Assembly (NCBI GenBank): GCA_029851415.1
Contig: CM056742.1
Coordinates: forward strand, 154,695,121-154,759,120
Direction: 5' to 3'
Length of the DNA stretch: 64,000 nucleotides
Source of the DNA: Eretmocerus hayati
Taxonomy: Eukaryota > Arthropoda > Insecta > Hymenoptera > Aphelinidae
Shown here: piece by piece, positions 11,756-22,700 of the stretch
Numbering within the stretch: position 1 is the stretch's first letter
How the letters are laid out: each line of letters opens with the position of its first letter
Translations under genes and position numbers: made by a program
The notes under the pieces: generated by a model
Told to the model about the DNA's origin: nothing
Databases searched by the model: none
What the model saw: the letters and a program-made list of their open reading frames with translations, nothing else

Positions 11756-12003
11756 TCGGCAGGGCCGGGCTAATGTTTATCCCTCTTTGTTTGTGAAAAA
11801 AAATGACGAAACTTGTTTTTCCGAATCAAAAGTGTCAACCGGAGACCACCATCGACCAATATCGTGGGCGCCGCATTCATCCTTATATATTCGCTGTGGG
11901 GACAAAGTCAACCAGTGGTTGAATTCCAACCAGCTGGTTGATTTCGACAACCAACCACTGGTTGACGATTTTGGTGGAAAGTCAACCAATTTTTTACAGT
12001 GCA

Positions 12004-12507
12004 GTTACTTAGGAAACGTATATTGTACTCGCTCAATCATTAGAGATGAAAGAAAGAATGATCAGGATAATTATTTTCAACAATTGATAAGGGATAAGAT
12101 TTTGGATTACTTTGTAAGCCCTCCTTCAACTGTCAAACATTGCAACAAATTTGAAAAATGATAGTATAGATGATTTGATCTATTGAGTGCAGCTACTCAG
12201 TAGGCTTGTCATTTGTTCATGAAAGTCAAGTCCTGAATATTCGCATGATTAAGACTCATGTTAAGCTTATACCAGGGAGCAGCTTTAACAAGGCTTATGC
12301 CGATATGACTTACCCAGGCAGACTATTCGGGCAAGTTTGTTTCGACGCATCAACTATGGAACTCATATAGTGGTGAACACAATTTCTCTGGTTAGAATGT
12401 ACTTGGGTCATCCCAACAGCACTGTGCGACAAGTTTGACTTCTCATTTGGGAATTTCTAAAATTTCAGTTCAGAATCTTCTGTCTGTGGAGTTAAATTCT
12501 TGATAAA
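12004..12507. other. Intergenic DNA, nothing recognised
   Basis: AT-rich sequence outside the right end of the composite element and up to the next foldback element. No gene, tandem repeat or inverted repeat of note was seen. Confidence 0.4.
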
Positions 12508-13356
12508 CATGCACACCTCTCTTCAAGCTGCAATAAGTATCACAAAACTGACACCAAGATCCACCTATGAGGTTTTTCTCAGGAGATCCTACACAGTAAG
12601 GATCCGTTTCGACCTAAATCGTATCGATTTACGCCTCAAAATGGCGAGTAAAATAATTTTTCCCGTGTCTAAGTACCTGGAGGGCCATTTTGATAAATTG
12701 GTGATTCTGCCATGTCTCCTCATTATTTTTTTGATAATTCAAGAACGGCCCATTTCATCGAAAAATGTCTAGAGAGATTTTTTGTAGAGCTTTTAAAAAT
12801 CTAAAGATACATGCCCTGTAAATTTCTCAAACGGTGCGTCTAATTCGAGTTGTGAGGCGTCTTTATTACAAATTTCATGGGTTTTTAAATATTTCCATGG
12901 TACATCATATTTCGAACCTCATATTTTCAACATACTATGGAATGCTGGAAGATTCTCTTGAACTGTATTGAGCAGAATCTTGATAGCAAAAGTGGTCAGA
13001 AATATGAAATTGGAGACATGGAATATTTCAAAATCCATGAAACTTCGAATAAAGACGCCTCACAACTCGAAGTTGACGCATCGTTTAAGAAATTTACAGG
13101 GCATGTTTCTTCAGATTTTTAAATCTGAATCAAAAGAATAATGAGGAGACATGGCAGAATCACCAATTTATCGAAATGGCCCTCCAGGTACTTAGACACG
13201 GGAAAAATGATTTTACTCGCCATTTCGAGGCGTGAACCGGTACGATTTAGGTCGAAACGGATCCTTACTGTGTAGGGTCTCCTGAAAAACACCCCATAGG
13301 TGGATTTTGGTGTCAGTTTTGTGATACTTATCGCAGCTTCAAGCGAGGTGTGCATG
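12508..13356. mobile_element. 850 bp foldback element
   Basis: Inverted ends CATGCACACCTC (left) and GAGGTGTGCATG (right). The arms are nearly continuous and pair through 12508-12920 and 12950-13356, including CCGTGTCTAAGTACCTGGAG and its complement. The centre is near 12935. The paired frames of 90 and 78 residues on opposite strands are mirror copies and are not genes. No target duplication is evident. Confidence 0.65.
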
Positions 13357-13993
13357 CCCTTTAACGAAAAAGCTTTAAAATAATTAGAGAGAATTTAGAT
13401 GCATAAACTCATTTTTCCTTCATCACTCATAATTTAGTTGTAAACAATCTTAGTGAGATTCTCGAGAAGGGACTTCAAAGGTCTTGAGATTACCTACGAG
13501 TTTCAGTGAGAAATTCTTACGCTATGATGATATTCTTAGAAATTTCATTGAGATCGAAAACTTTTGGGCTCTCATTGCCAGTTATCACCATTGAACATTC
13601 ATTAGGGAATCTTTGAAAAAGCATGATCTTTTGATGATTAACATTGTAATCAGGGTATCCGTGTTTAATTTGATCCGAAGGCACATGTTTGCGGATGAAA
13701 CATGTGACTTGTCAGAGATCTATCATTAAGGTTACAAGATAAAAATCATCATAGATGTTTGGTATGAACTTGAATGAGTCCCAACAGTTTTGATAGAGAA
13801 AGTTTTCTTATGTGTGCTTAGTACTAAAATACTACATAGTCCTGCATGAGAAACCGACTCGGAAGTCCGATTTGATTGTAAAAGTGTTCGACGCGTTAAC
13901 TGTTTATACGAGCAACAGAGAGAATTGAGAGGTTACATATTTACTTAAGAGGATGTCGGAGTTCCACGTGTTACCGGCCGAGTTCCATGCTGA
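13357..13993. other. Intergenic DNA, nothing recognised
   Basis: AT-rich sequence with no protein-like frame and no obvious repeat. Confidence 0.35.
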
Positions 13994-14101
13994 GGTTACA
14001 GGTTCGGAAATATACGAGTGGCGGCGCTACTCGACCGAGTTCCATGCATAGAGGAAATGTACGAGTGGCGGGGCTACTTGTACATTTTCGAACCTGTAAC
14101 C
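13994..14101. repeat. Short inverted-repeat hairpin
   Basis: The ends are GGTTACAGGTTCG and CGAACCTGTAACC. Inside, GTACGAGTGGCGGGGCTACT-like sequence occurs twice (about 14018 and 14059) around CGAGTTCCATGC. It is a MITE-sized foldback of 108 bp. Confidence 0.5.
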
Positions 14102-14199
14102 AATATAGCTAACTCAACAATAATATAGGGCGCCAGGGGTGAAGCTGGATGAGTTGACGTGGCAGACGATTATAATGAGACTATTGCTCACACACGTTG

Positions 14200-15330
14200 T
14201 AATGAATTCTTCCACAAGAATGCATTTAAGTTGCATAGATTAGGAAATACTCCATTGTCTGTGTACTTCAATAAGAACAACACACGTTCAGTAACGTGTC
14301 ATGAATTCTTCAATAAGAATGTATTTACAGTATCAGATTAGGAAATACCCCAATGTATGTGTTCTTCAGAAAGAACAATACACGTGTGGAAAAATTCTTC
14401 AACAAGAATTTCTTGTAAATCCACATTGCCTAGATTAGGAAATTTCCAGATGATTGGGTTCTTCAATAAGAATAGCACACATTTAGTGACGTGTAATGAA
14501 TCCTTCGACAAGAATGTATTTACACTTTCCAGGTTTGAGAATACTCTAATGTTTGTGTTCTTCAGAAAGAACAATACACGTGTGGAAAAATTCTTCAACA
14601 AGAATTTCTTGTAAATCCTTGCCTAGATTAGAAAATTTCCAGATGATTGGGTTCTTCAATAAGAATAGCACACATTTAGTGACGTGTAATGAATCTTTCA
14701 ACAAGAATGTATTTACACTTTCCAGGTTTGGGAATACTCTAATGTTTGTGTTCTTCAGAAAAGACAGTACACGTGTGGAAAAATTCTTCAACAAGAATTT
14801 CTTGTAAATCCACATTGCCTAGATTAGGAAATTTCCAGATGATTGTGTTCTTCAATAAGTATTGCACACATTTAGTGACGTGTAATGAATTCTTCAACAA
14901 GAATGTATTTACACTTTCCAGGTTTGAGAATACTCTAATGTTTGTGTTCTTCAATAAGAACATACGTTCAGTAATGTGGAATGAATTCTCCAGCAAGAAT
15001 TTCTTGTAAATCCACACTGTCTGGATTAGGGAATATCTAGATGATTGTAATCTTCAATGAGAATAGCACTCGTTCAGTAACGATGATGAATTCTTCCAAG
15101 AGAATATACTTACACTTCTTAGGTCAGTAAATACTCCAATGTCCGTGTTCTTCAGTAAGAACAACACACGGTCATTAATGTGTCATGATTTCTTCAACAA
15201 GAATGTTTTTTACACTGCTGAGTTAGGAAGTACCCTAATGTTTATCTTCTTCAATAAGGACAACACACGTTCAGTAACGTGGAATAGATTTTTCAACAAA
15301 AGTATTCGTGTAAATCGAGACTGCCTAAGT
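14200..15330. repeat. Tandem array, about 97 bp units in a 194-196 bp higher-order repeat
   Basis: Equivalent points in the higher-order repeat fall at 14357, 14553, 14746 and 14940, spacings of 196, 193 and 194 bp. Each repeat holds two related subunits. Every subunit carries one or two copies of TTCTTCAAYAAGAA, a stem-loop with TTCTT and AAGAA arms, and an ACACGTTCAGTAACGTG-type palindrome. Both strands have long open frames rich in FFNKN and LKN repeats because the stems are symmetrical and stop-free. These are judged repeat by-products. The edges decay gradually on both sides. Confidence 0.75.
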
Positions 15331-15796
15331 TACAAAACCTCCTCATGTTTGTGTTTTTCAACAAGAAGTACGAATAACCTACTGCGTAGGAGACAATGGC
15401 TAGCAGTCTGTTATTCAAAAATACAGCACCGCGTAGCCAAGATATTGGGCTCTTGACTGCAAATAACATATCTGTAAGTTCTCTTCAATAAGAGTATCTT
15501 ACAACTGTCTCAGTGTGTCTGAAAAATTTACTGCCAAACACCTGGCAAAGTTTTTTTCAAGGAGAAAGTTTGACATGTATGTATGTGTCAAACCTTTTAC
15601 GTGATCAAAATCTCATCCTACTCATTCTACTCCAGCTGATTCCTCTGACTCCCACTGAAATTATCCCCATTTCATAGGGTTCCTTCACCTGTAGTCATCT
15701 CAAAAACAAGAATGTTCCAATATTCTTCCTCAAACACAATCAACTTGTAGGTCCACAAGAGATGATGATTAAAATTATCTCAGCTCCTCTTACCTT
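15331..15796. other. Intergenic DNA, no gene seen
   Basis: The first part holds decayed traces of the adjacent array (TTCTTCAATAAGAG near 15480). The rest is unique AT-rich sequence. Confidence 0.35.
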
Positions 15797-17427
15797 GAGA
15801 AAGTGGAACCGTCCACGGAATCATAATGCTCGCGCATTACGACGCCATATTGCTCGCGCACATCGCCGCCATATTTGCTCAGCAACGCGTCGCGGCAGTG
15901 CTGTTGGTCGTACCTGGTCCGAGAATTGACTGTTCTCCTGAACGAAATTCTATCTTGAAAAATTGTTTCACCATTAGAAAATGATGGAACATTTGATACT
16001 GACAATCCACAGTATCATTCTTCTCAAGCTGCGTATTTGATCAATTCTGTTTCATAGAATTAATTTGTTTTATTTTTTGATGTCCATTGTCTGGAAGAGA
16101 GAGATTGTATCAGTTCATGATTGAGGTAATAAATAAATCATTTAGCCATGGAAAATCAGTCTACTGATAAAATAATAAGTTTTAATAATAAGTCTTCTAT
16201 AAATAATAAGTTGGCCATATACCTTGACTGTGTGAAATAAAAAAACTCACTTATTTTAGAATAAGATGATTTCCAACGATGACTGCCAGTTGTTGGAAAA
16301 ATCCAGGTTTAGACATGGCTGGAGAATACTGCATCATTTCTGTTTGATTTTCTTTTGATCATCTCAATTTTGCAGTTTTTTGCATTCAGTTGATCATTAG
16401 TCCCTTGGCCAAAAGTTGCTCAAGCCCTGTGGAATCAAAAGTATTAGAATCCTATTTTTTGCAGTCTCTGCCATGAAAATATCAAAAAGCGCAACCTGTA
16501 GAATATAGAAAGTTGAGTTGTTACACCCTAAAAAGAAAGGTTTCTCTATTATTTTAGATCATTATCAATCCCAAGTCATTTACAGTAGAAGGAAAGAGGT
16601 CTTACCTGGTGTTTTTGTGTGATTGGTCCCATAACGGGTCTTGCTGATACATCCCTAGAGGTAGTCTTCAGCAGATAAACATGCCCAATCAGTGCTTCTC
16701 ATGTAGTTTGACACACCTAAAAAACATACAAACACAATTAGAATCATTCCAGAGCAGACAATTAACCCATCGAAACCAAAATCCGAGTGAGTCCCTCTCA
16801 TAATTTGAAATTCCAGTCAGCCTTGGTAGTTGTTTTGATCACATGCCTGGCTAATTTGAGGTCAAATAGGACTATCAATAGGCATTGAAAGACTTTATGT
16901 ACTTGTAAAAGCTAGATCAAATCAAAAGAGATAGTTGGATTTTGTCAATAAACCCCATTACCAAGTTCGTAGTCCAACCCAGTCACCGTTCTTATAAAAC
17001 CGCAATACCTGCAATCATGAAATTTTCCCAAATTTATGAGCTACCAACTTGAAAATTAGTTCATGAGAAAGATCAAATTTTTTATAATCGTTCAAGTCCA
17101 AACAGTTAATCATTCAGCCCCCATTTGATGAGACTGATGAAAAAATAAACTTTGTTACTAGTAGCCCCGTGCTAATATATGGTAAACAGTACCATGTTGC
17201 AACGTTCTCTACGCGGTAAGTATGGTTTTCCCAGTTTTTCTAAGGCTTTCATATTGTAGAAAAAGGTCTAGCGCAGATGCTAGGATCAAATTTTATCGAG
17301 TAAAATTGAAAATTTCCAAAATTACTTACGATGAAAACATTGAATTGTGCTCGCCCGAGCAGACGCTTTTCAGGCGCACATGATTGGCGTCCCGTGAGAT
17401 GATACGCCTTGGCAAAGATGTGGCAGG
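15797..17427 (-). ncRNA. Candidate spliced minus-strand transcript, no clear protein
   Basis: A run of minus-strand splice signals lies in order: acceptor TTTCATCAG at about 17427, donor GTAAGT at 17329; acceptor TTGCAG, exon 17008-16962, donor GTAATG; acceptor TATGTTTTTTAG, exon 16716-16606, donor GTAAGA; acceptor TTCCACAG, exon 16426-16251, donor GTGAGT; and a donor GTAAGA at 15796. All three frames stop in the exon 16716-16606 or soon after, so this is more like a long noncoding RNA or untranslated exons than a conserved protein gene. A GC-rich stretch at 17360-17870 could be its promoter region. Splice-like signals arise often by chance in AT-rich DNA, so confidence is low. Confidence 0.2.
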
Positions 17428-18499
17428 TTCCTGATGAAATACTGCACCCACTGACACATCCGGATCATAAACACACTACACCGGGGGGGGGGGCGGATGA
17501 TAAGTTGGGGCTTGCCGCGGATATTCTTGTAGAAAACAGATTTAGGGTCGCGGCCCACCTCGTGCACTCGACGGTTGACCCCGAAAAAACACGCTCTGTC
17601 ACATAAGAAGCTGCCAGGACTGTGCAAGTTGGTGCTATCAGGCCATCGCGGAAAATAAGCATTAGTTTACCCCATAATGTAGACTTATGCAAACAAACGT
17701 GACATTGCAATAATAGATCACGCCGTCAGCAGACATGCCCGCGGCAGACGACGGGTTGAATACAAAAGTCGGAACTATCTACAGAAGCGCCACCAACTGG
17801 AGGGACATCCGCTTCAATCTACCTCGCGCGATTTCGTGTCTGCAGCTGTTCGTTTACAAATTTGCAGTTTTGGTACCGAAATCGTAGATTTCAAATAACT
17901 TTTTGATTTGAGAATCGATTACGTGTGGGGATGATTCATTCGATGCGTAGAATCGGTGAGAATGGTGCTCTGGTCCAATTGTCATGATTCAACTAGCGGG
18001 AACCTGAATATTTGGATAGAATAGCCACCTAACCTCTTTGAGCATTTGCCTTTCCGCAAGATTTTTGACTCGGGGCGATGAATTAGCGTACGGATTGGAC
18101 CAGAGCACCATTCTCACGGATATTTTCTACCTCCTGCGAAAATTTCAGATCGATTGGGTGGGAATTGAGAGCATAAGTTGAAATATACGAAAAAGTTGGT
18201 ATCCTAGCAGAAGTCTTCGGGCCGATCTCCGACATCCTCTTAATACAATGGTCAAAATTAGGGCTGGGACATTTTTGGGGCCGGATCGGCTCAGAATTCT
18301 CGGCGAGTTAAGTAGACTCGAGATTTTCATGGCTTGAAACAAATTTTCTTGTATTCACACCCAACCGAATTCTAAAATCCAGGTCCGGATAATTCATAAC
18401 AGGCCATAGCTATCTCAAATCCGTTTCACCCCCAGAAACACAAGTCCTAGCCTTTTTCAAAATAATAGTAATGCGTCTTCAGGTCTTCGTTTCTGGCTA
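17428..18499. other. GC-richer intergenic stretch with one 24 bp inverted repeat
   Basis: A G run at about 17483-17494. An exact inverted repeat of 24 bp lies at 17956-17979 and 18094-18117 (arms begin GTGAGAATGG). Frames of 65-85 residues in both strands do not resemble known proteins. Confidence 0.4.
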
Positions 18500-18697
18500 C
18501 CGTAAACTGGGGTGAATCTGTCCAATTTTTATTTTTGTGATAGTTTTGTACTGATTGATAGTTATAAAACCCTGCTGGAACTCATTTTGAAGCTATTTAT
18601 CCCTCTTTAAGATGAGTCTTCGTGAGATATTCTCCGACGTACCAGTCAGTAGCTATTTCGAAAACAGTTGGGTGAACACTTTCACCCCTGTTTACGG
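18500..18697. mobile_element. Short MITE with TA target sites (Tc1/mariner-type)
   Basis: The inverted ends are CCGTAAACTGGGGTGAA (left) and TTCACCCCTGTTTACGG (right), each flanked by TA (18498-18499 and 18698-18699). The length is 198 bp and there is no coding capacity. A TA duplication with short inverted ends fits the Tc1/mariner group. The ends match except for small differences in the middle. Confidence 0.6.
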
Positions 18698-19708
18698 TAA
18701 TATTGGATTTCCATGGCAACGAGTCTTGATTGTATTGGTTTACCTTGTCTAAAAAATGTTCAGGAACGACAGCTGAGCCCTATGCTTCGCAAACTATGTA
18801 TGTATATTATACATGTTTCCAAGGAAGTAAGAGCCCTGGGTTCTCGCTCTGAGTACGAGGAGCTTTGCAGTGCTCCTCTCTCAGAATTCTACCTCAATGT
18901 CCCAGAATACTCTTTTCGAGTTCATATGCTTCAGCAGCATCGATTAGACATGATGCTCTCTTCGAGTCGTCTGCTCAGTTTCAGTGTTCTCATTCAGTCT
19001 TCAATTAATCTTCACAATCTTCGCTGACTAACAACGAGGGGGTCAGGGCTTCGGGTCACGGATTTGCCTGAAACTCTGACAATAGTATTTTTTAGCCCCA
19101 AAAGAAGATACCCAAAGCCGCGCTAGCCAACGCTCAAACGAGTCTGAGATACAGCATACGACCCATGCATTACAGTATACCTATATTCCTAAAAAAATGG
19201 TATATCGGTGATTATGAGATAACTTAGGTATTTCGAGGGCAAAAACGGCGGGAGTCGGGATTCCCACCAAAAATTGACTAGTTGAAATATAGCTGCAATC
19301 TAACTGCTCATAGGTGTTTTCCAGTTCATCTGACATCCAAAAACAATTCCCAGACTGGCATGACCGTTAGTCAATCTGTGTGAAAGATCTGAGCAATTTT
19401 CGATATATTTTTGCCACGGTAAGGACAATTGGCATGAAAAGTGATCTCAAAGGCGTAAATCGAAACGGATCGTTTTTTCCGAATGCATGGCCTATTTTTA
19501 CGGTGAAAGTAGACTGTAAAAAAATTTCTGGACCTTGACGTTGCATAGTGTTCGAGAGCCAGTGACCACGGTAAGGACAATTCTTATTTTGCAACGGAAA
19601 AATTGCCCATAAATCATCGCGTCGGAAGCTGTTCACGTAATTCATCATTCCGCTGGTGGTAGAATTTTGTTATTTGGTGTATTAGGAATCAATTACCGCC
19701 GTTATAGA

Positions 19709-22700
19709 GGGTAGCTGAAGCTAGCGAACACTAACTCACGAATCGGGCCCGAACCAATTTCACTTTTTATTACTATTTTATTACTAATTTATTACCAAAG
19801 AAAAAAATTTATTACCGGTCATGGGCCCGAAATACGAGAGTTTTCGCTAGCGGAAGCTTACGCTGACGAACACGTGGCCGGGGAAAGATCGTACGGGAAT
19901 GTGCAATAGCTCATTTTTTATTACTTTTTTATTACTCTCAGAATACGTCCTCAAAATATGCGTGTGATATGATTCAGCTGAAATATGATGGTTTTCGCTA
20001 GCGTAAGCTTACGCTAGCGAACACCATATACAAGCGTAGCTTCGAGGACACTCGGAACTACACGGGATTTTATTACTTGTTTATTACCCCCGAAAGGTAT
20101 AGTCGAGATACTCCCGAGACCAAGAGGGAACCAATATTTGGGCCTGAGGCTGGACGACAGCTGGAGCGGGGCGAGATAAGAAATATATAATAGACTAAGC
20201 TACCTCTGTACAATAACGTGCGAATGAAAAAATTCCATCGCATACGGGGACCTGTCTGACGTTGAGCAGGGTACACATAAGTCTTCAGAGATAATACGGA
20301 ATCGATAACGAATCAGCAAACTCGATCATAGGGCCCAAAACAGGGGAGACCCTGCTTAACGTTATTATAGTCGCAGTCGAGACGTCACGGCGGGATGCCA
20401 GAGAGTCCCAATGCCCCCGGAACTCTGAGAAACCTCAGATCGAGTGATCAGGTACCATCGACTGAGACCAAAGAATTTATTACCAGCCAGCACCCTCGGC
20501 TACGGGGCCCAAAACGGGGCGGATTCGAGCTTTGGGCAGTTATCCGCGCAGTTATGACGCCACTGTGGGTTGTAGAATGTTCCAATAGACCCGAAATTCT
20601 ACAGAACCTCAGATCAAGTAGAAACGTACTATCTCTGATGCCCAGAGAATTTATTACCAGTCAGCACCCTCGGCTATGGGGCCCAAAAGAGGGCAAAATC
20701 GAGCTTTGGGCAGTTATCCGCGCAGTTATGACGCCACTGTGGGTTGTAGGATGTTCCAATGGACCCGAAACTCTACAGAACCTTAGATCAAGTGGTTATA
20801 TATCATTGATGATGCCCAGAGAATTTATTACCATTCAGCACCCTCGGCTACGGGGCCCAACAGAGGGCAAAATCGAGCTTTGGGCAGTTATCCGCGCAGT
20901 TATGTGGCCACTGTGGGTTGTAGGATGTTCCAAAGGACCCGAAACTCAACATAACCCTGAATCAAGTAGAAACGTACTATCTCTGATGCCCAGAGAATTT
21001 TTTACCAGTCAGCACCCTCGGCTATGGGGCCCAAAACAGGGTGAAATCGAGCTTGAGCCGTTATCTGCGCAGTTATGTGGCCACAGTGGGTTGTAGGATG
21101 TTCCAATGGACCCGAAACTCCACGGAACCTCAGATCAAGTGGTTATGTACCATTAATGATGCCCATAGAATTTATTACCATTCAGCACCCTCGGCTACGG
21201 GGCCCAACAGAGGGCAAAATCGAGCTTTGGGCAGTTATCCGCGCAGTTATGTGGCCACTGTGGGTTGTAGGATGTTCTAAAGGACCCGAAACTCTACAGA
21301 ACCTTAGATCAAGTCGTTATGTACCATTGATGATGCCCAGAGAATTTATTACCATTCAGCACCCTCGGCTACGGGGCCCAACAGAGGGCAAAATCGAGCT
21401 TTGGGCAGTTATCCGCGCAGTTATGTGGCCACTGTGGGTTGTAGGATGTTCTAAAGGACCCGAAACTCTACAGAACCTTAGATCAAGTGGTTATGTACCA
21501 TTGATGATGCTCAGAGAATTTATTACAAGTCAGCACCCTCGGCTACGGGGCCCAAAACAGGGCGAAATGGAGCTTTGAGCAGTTATCTGCGCAGTGATGA
21601 CGCCACTATGGGTCGTAGGATGTTCCGATGGACCCGAAACTCTACGGAACCTCAGATCAAGTAGTTATGTACCATTGATTATGCCCAGAGAATTTATCAC
21701 CATTCAGCACCCTCGCCTACGGGGCCCAACAGAGGGCAAAATCGAGCTTTGGGCAGTTATCCGCGAAGTTATGTGGCCACTGTGGGTTGTAGGATGTTAC
21801 AAAGGACCCGAAATTCTACAGAACCTTAGATCAAGTGGTTATGTACCATTAATGATGCCCAGAGAATTTATTACCAGTCAGCACCCTCGGCTACGGGGCA
21901 CACAGTGGCCACATAACTGCGCAGATAACTGCTCAAGCTCGATTTCGCCCTGTTTTGGGCCCCATAGCCGAGGGTGCTGACTGGTAATAAATCCTCTGGG
22001 CATCAGAGATAGTACGTGACTACTTGATCTAGGGTTTTGTAGAGTTTCGGGTCCATTGGAACATCCTACAACCCACAGTGGCGTCATAACTGGGCAGATA
22101 ATTGCTCAAAGCTCGATTTCTCCCTGTTTTGGGCCCCATAGCCGAGGGTGCTGACTGGTAATAAATTCTCGGGGCATTATCAATGATACATAACCACTTG
22201 ATCTGAGGTTCTGTAGAGTTTCGGGTCCATTGGAACATCCTACAACCCACAGTGGCGTCATAACTGCGCGGATAACTGCCCAAAGCTCGATTTTGCCCTC
22301 TTTTGGGCCCCGTAGCCGAGGGTGCTGACTGGTAATAAATTCTCTGGGCATCATCAATGGTACATAACCACTTGATGTAAGGTTCTGTAGAGTTTCGGGT
22401 CCATTGGAACATCCTACAACCCACAGTGGAGTGATAACTGGGCAGATACTTGCTCGAAGCTCGATTTCTCCCTGTTTTGGGCCCCATAGCCGAGGGTGCC
22501 GACTGGTAATAAATTCTCTGGGCATCAGAGATAGTACGTGACTACTTGATCTAGGATTTTGTAGAGTTTCGGATCCATTGGAACATCCTACAACCCACAG
22601 CTGCGTCATAACTGAGCAGATAATCGCTCAATGCTCGATTTCTCCCTGTTTTGGGCCCCATAGCCGAGGGTGCTGACTGGTAATAAATCCTCTGGGCATC

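Larger units (their letters stand above)
2758..12003. mobile_element. 9.2 kb composite foldback element (giant nested palindrome)
   Basis: The outer arms are inverted copies of each other: 2758-4200 (minus the insert at 3006-3585) and about 11100-12003. Both ends read CACTGTAAAAAATT inward. The arms carry paired GTTGATTTT/CAACCAG motifs, a short tandem repeat and a tRNA-like sequence. Where both can be read they are almost identical; the frames 3841-4080 and 11511-11272 differ by one residue in 79. Inside lie a second palindrome (5764-8401) and a separate insertion (about 8840-10590) present in one half only. The CA next to each end could be a 2 bp target duplication, which with CACTG termini would suit an EnSpm/CACTA or Chapaev-like origin, but this is weak. 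No transposase frame was found, so the element looks non-autonomous. Confidence 0.7.

Noticed and set aside
2758..12003. Polinton/Maverick or viral integration as the source of the big palindrome
   Set aside because: No polymerase B, integrase, capsid or ATPase frame was found, and the ends do not match the usual Polinton termini.
11589..12161. 190-residue plus-strand frame
   Set aside because: It reads through the GATATATCACCT array and the right end of the composite palindrome; a repeat by-product.
14338..15017. Overlapping frames on both strands rich in FFNKN and LKN repeats
   Set aside because: The tandem array with symmetrical stem-loops gives stop-free frames on both strands; no protein family resembles them.
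15790..16005. 71-residue minus-strand frame ending at a donor-like site
   Set aside because: It starts at a TTG and the C-terminal part is an internal repeat of a GCGAGCAATATGGCG-type unit; not convincing as coding.
17370..17627. 85-residue minus-strand frame in a GC-rich stretch
   Set aside because: It contains a translation of a C/G run and no known motif; considered as a possible first exon but not supported.
20395..21096. 233-residue frame with internal repeats
   Set aside because: It is a by-product of the 174 bp tandem unit, whose length is a multiple of three; mirror frames occur on the opposite array and there are no start or splice features.
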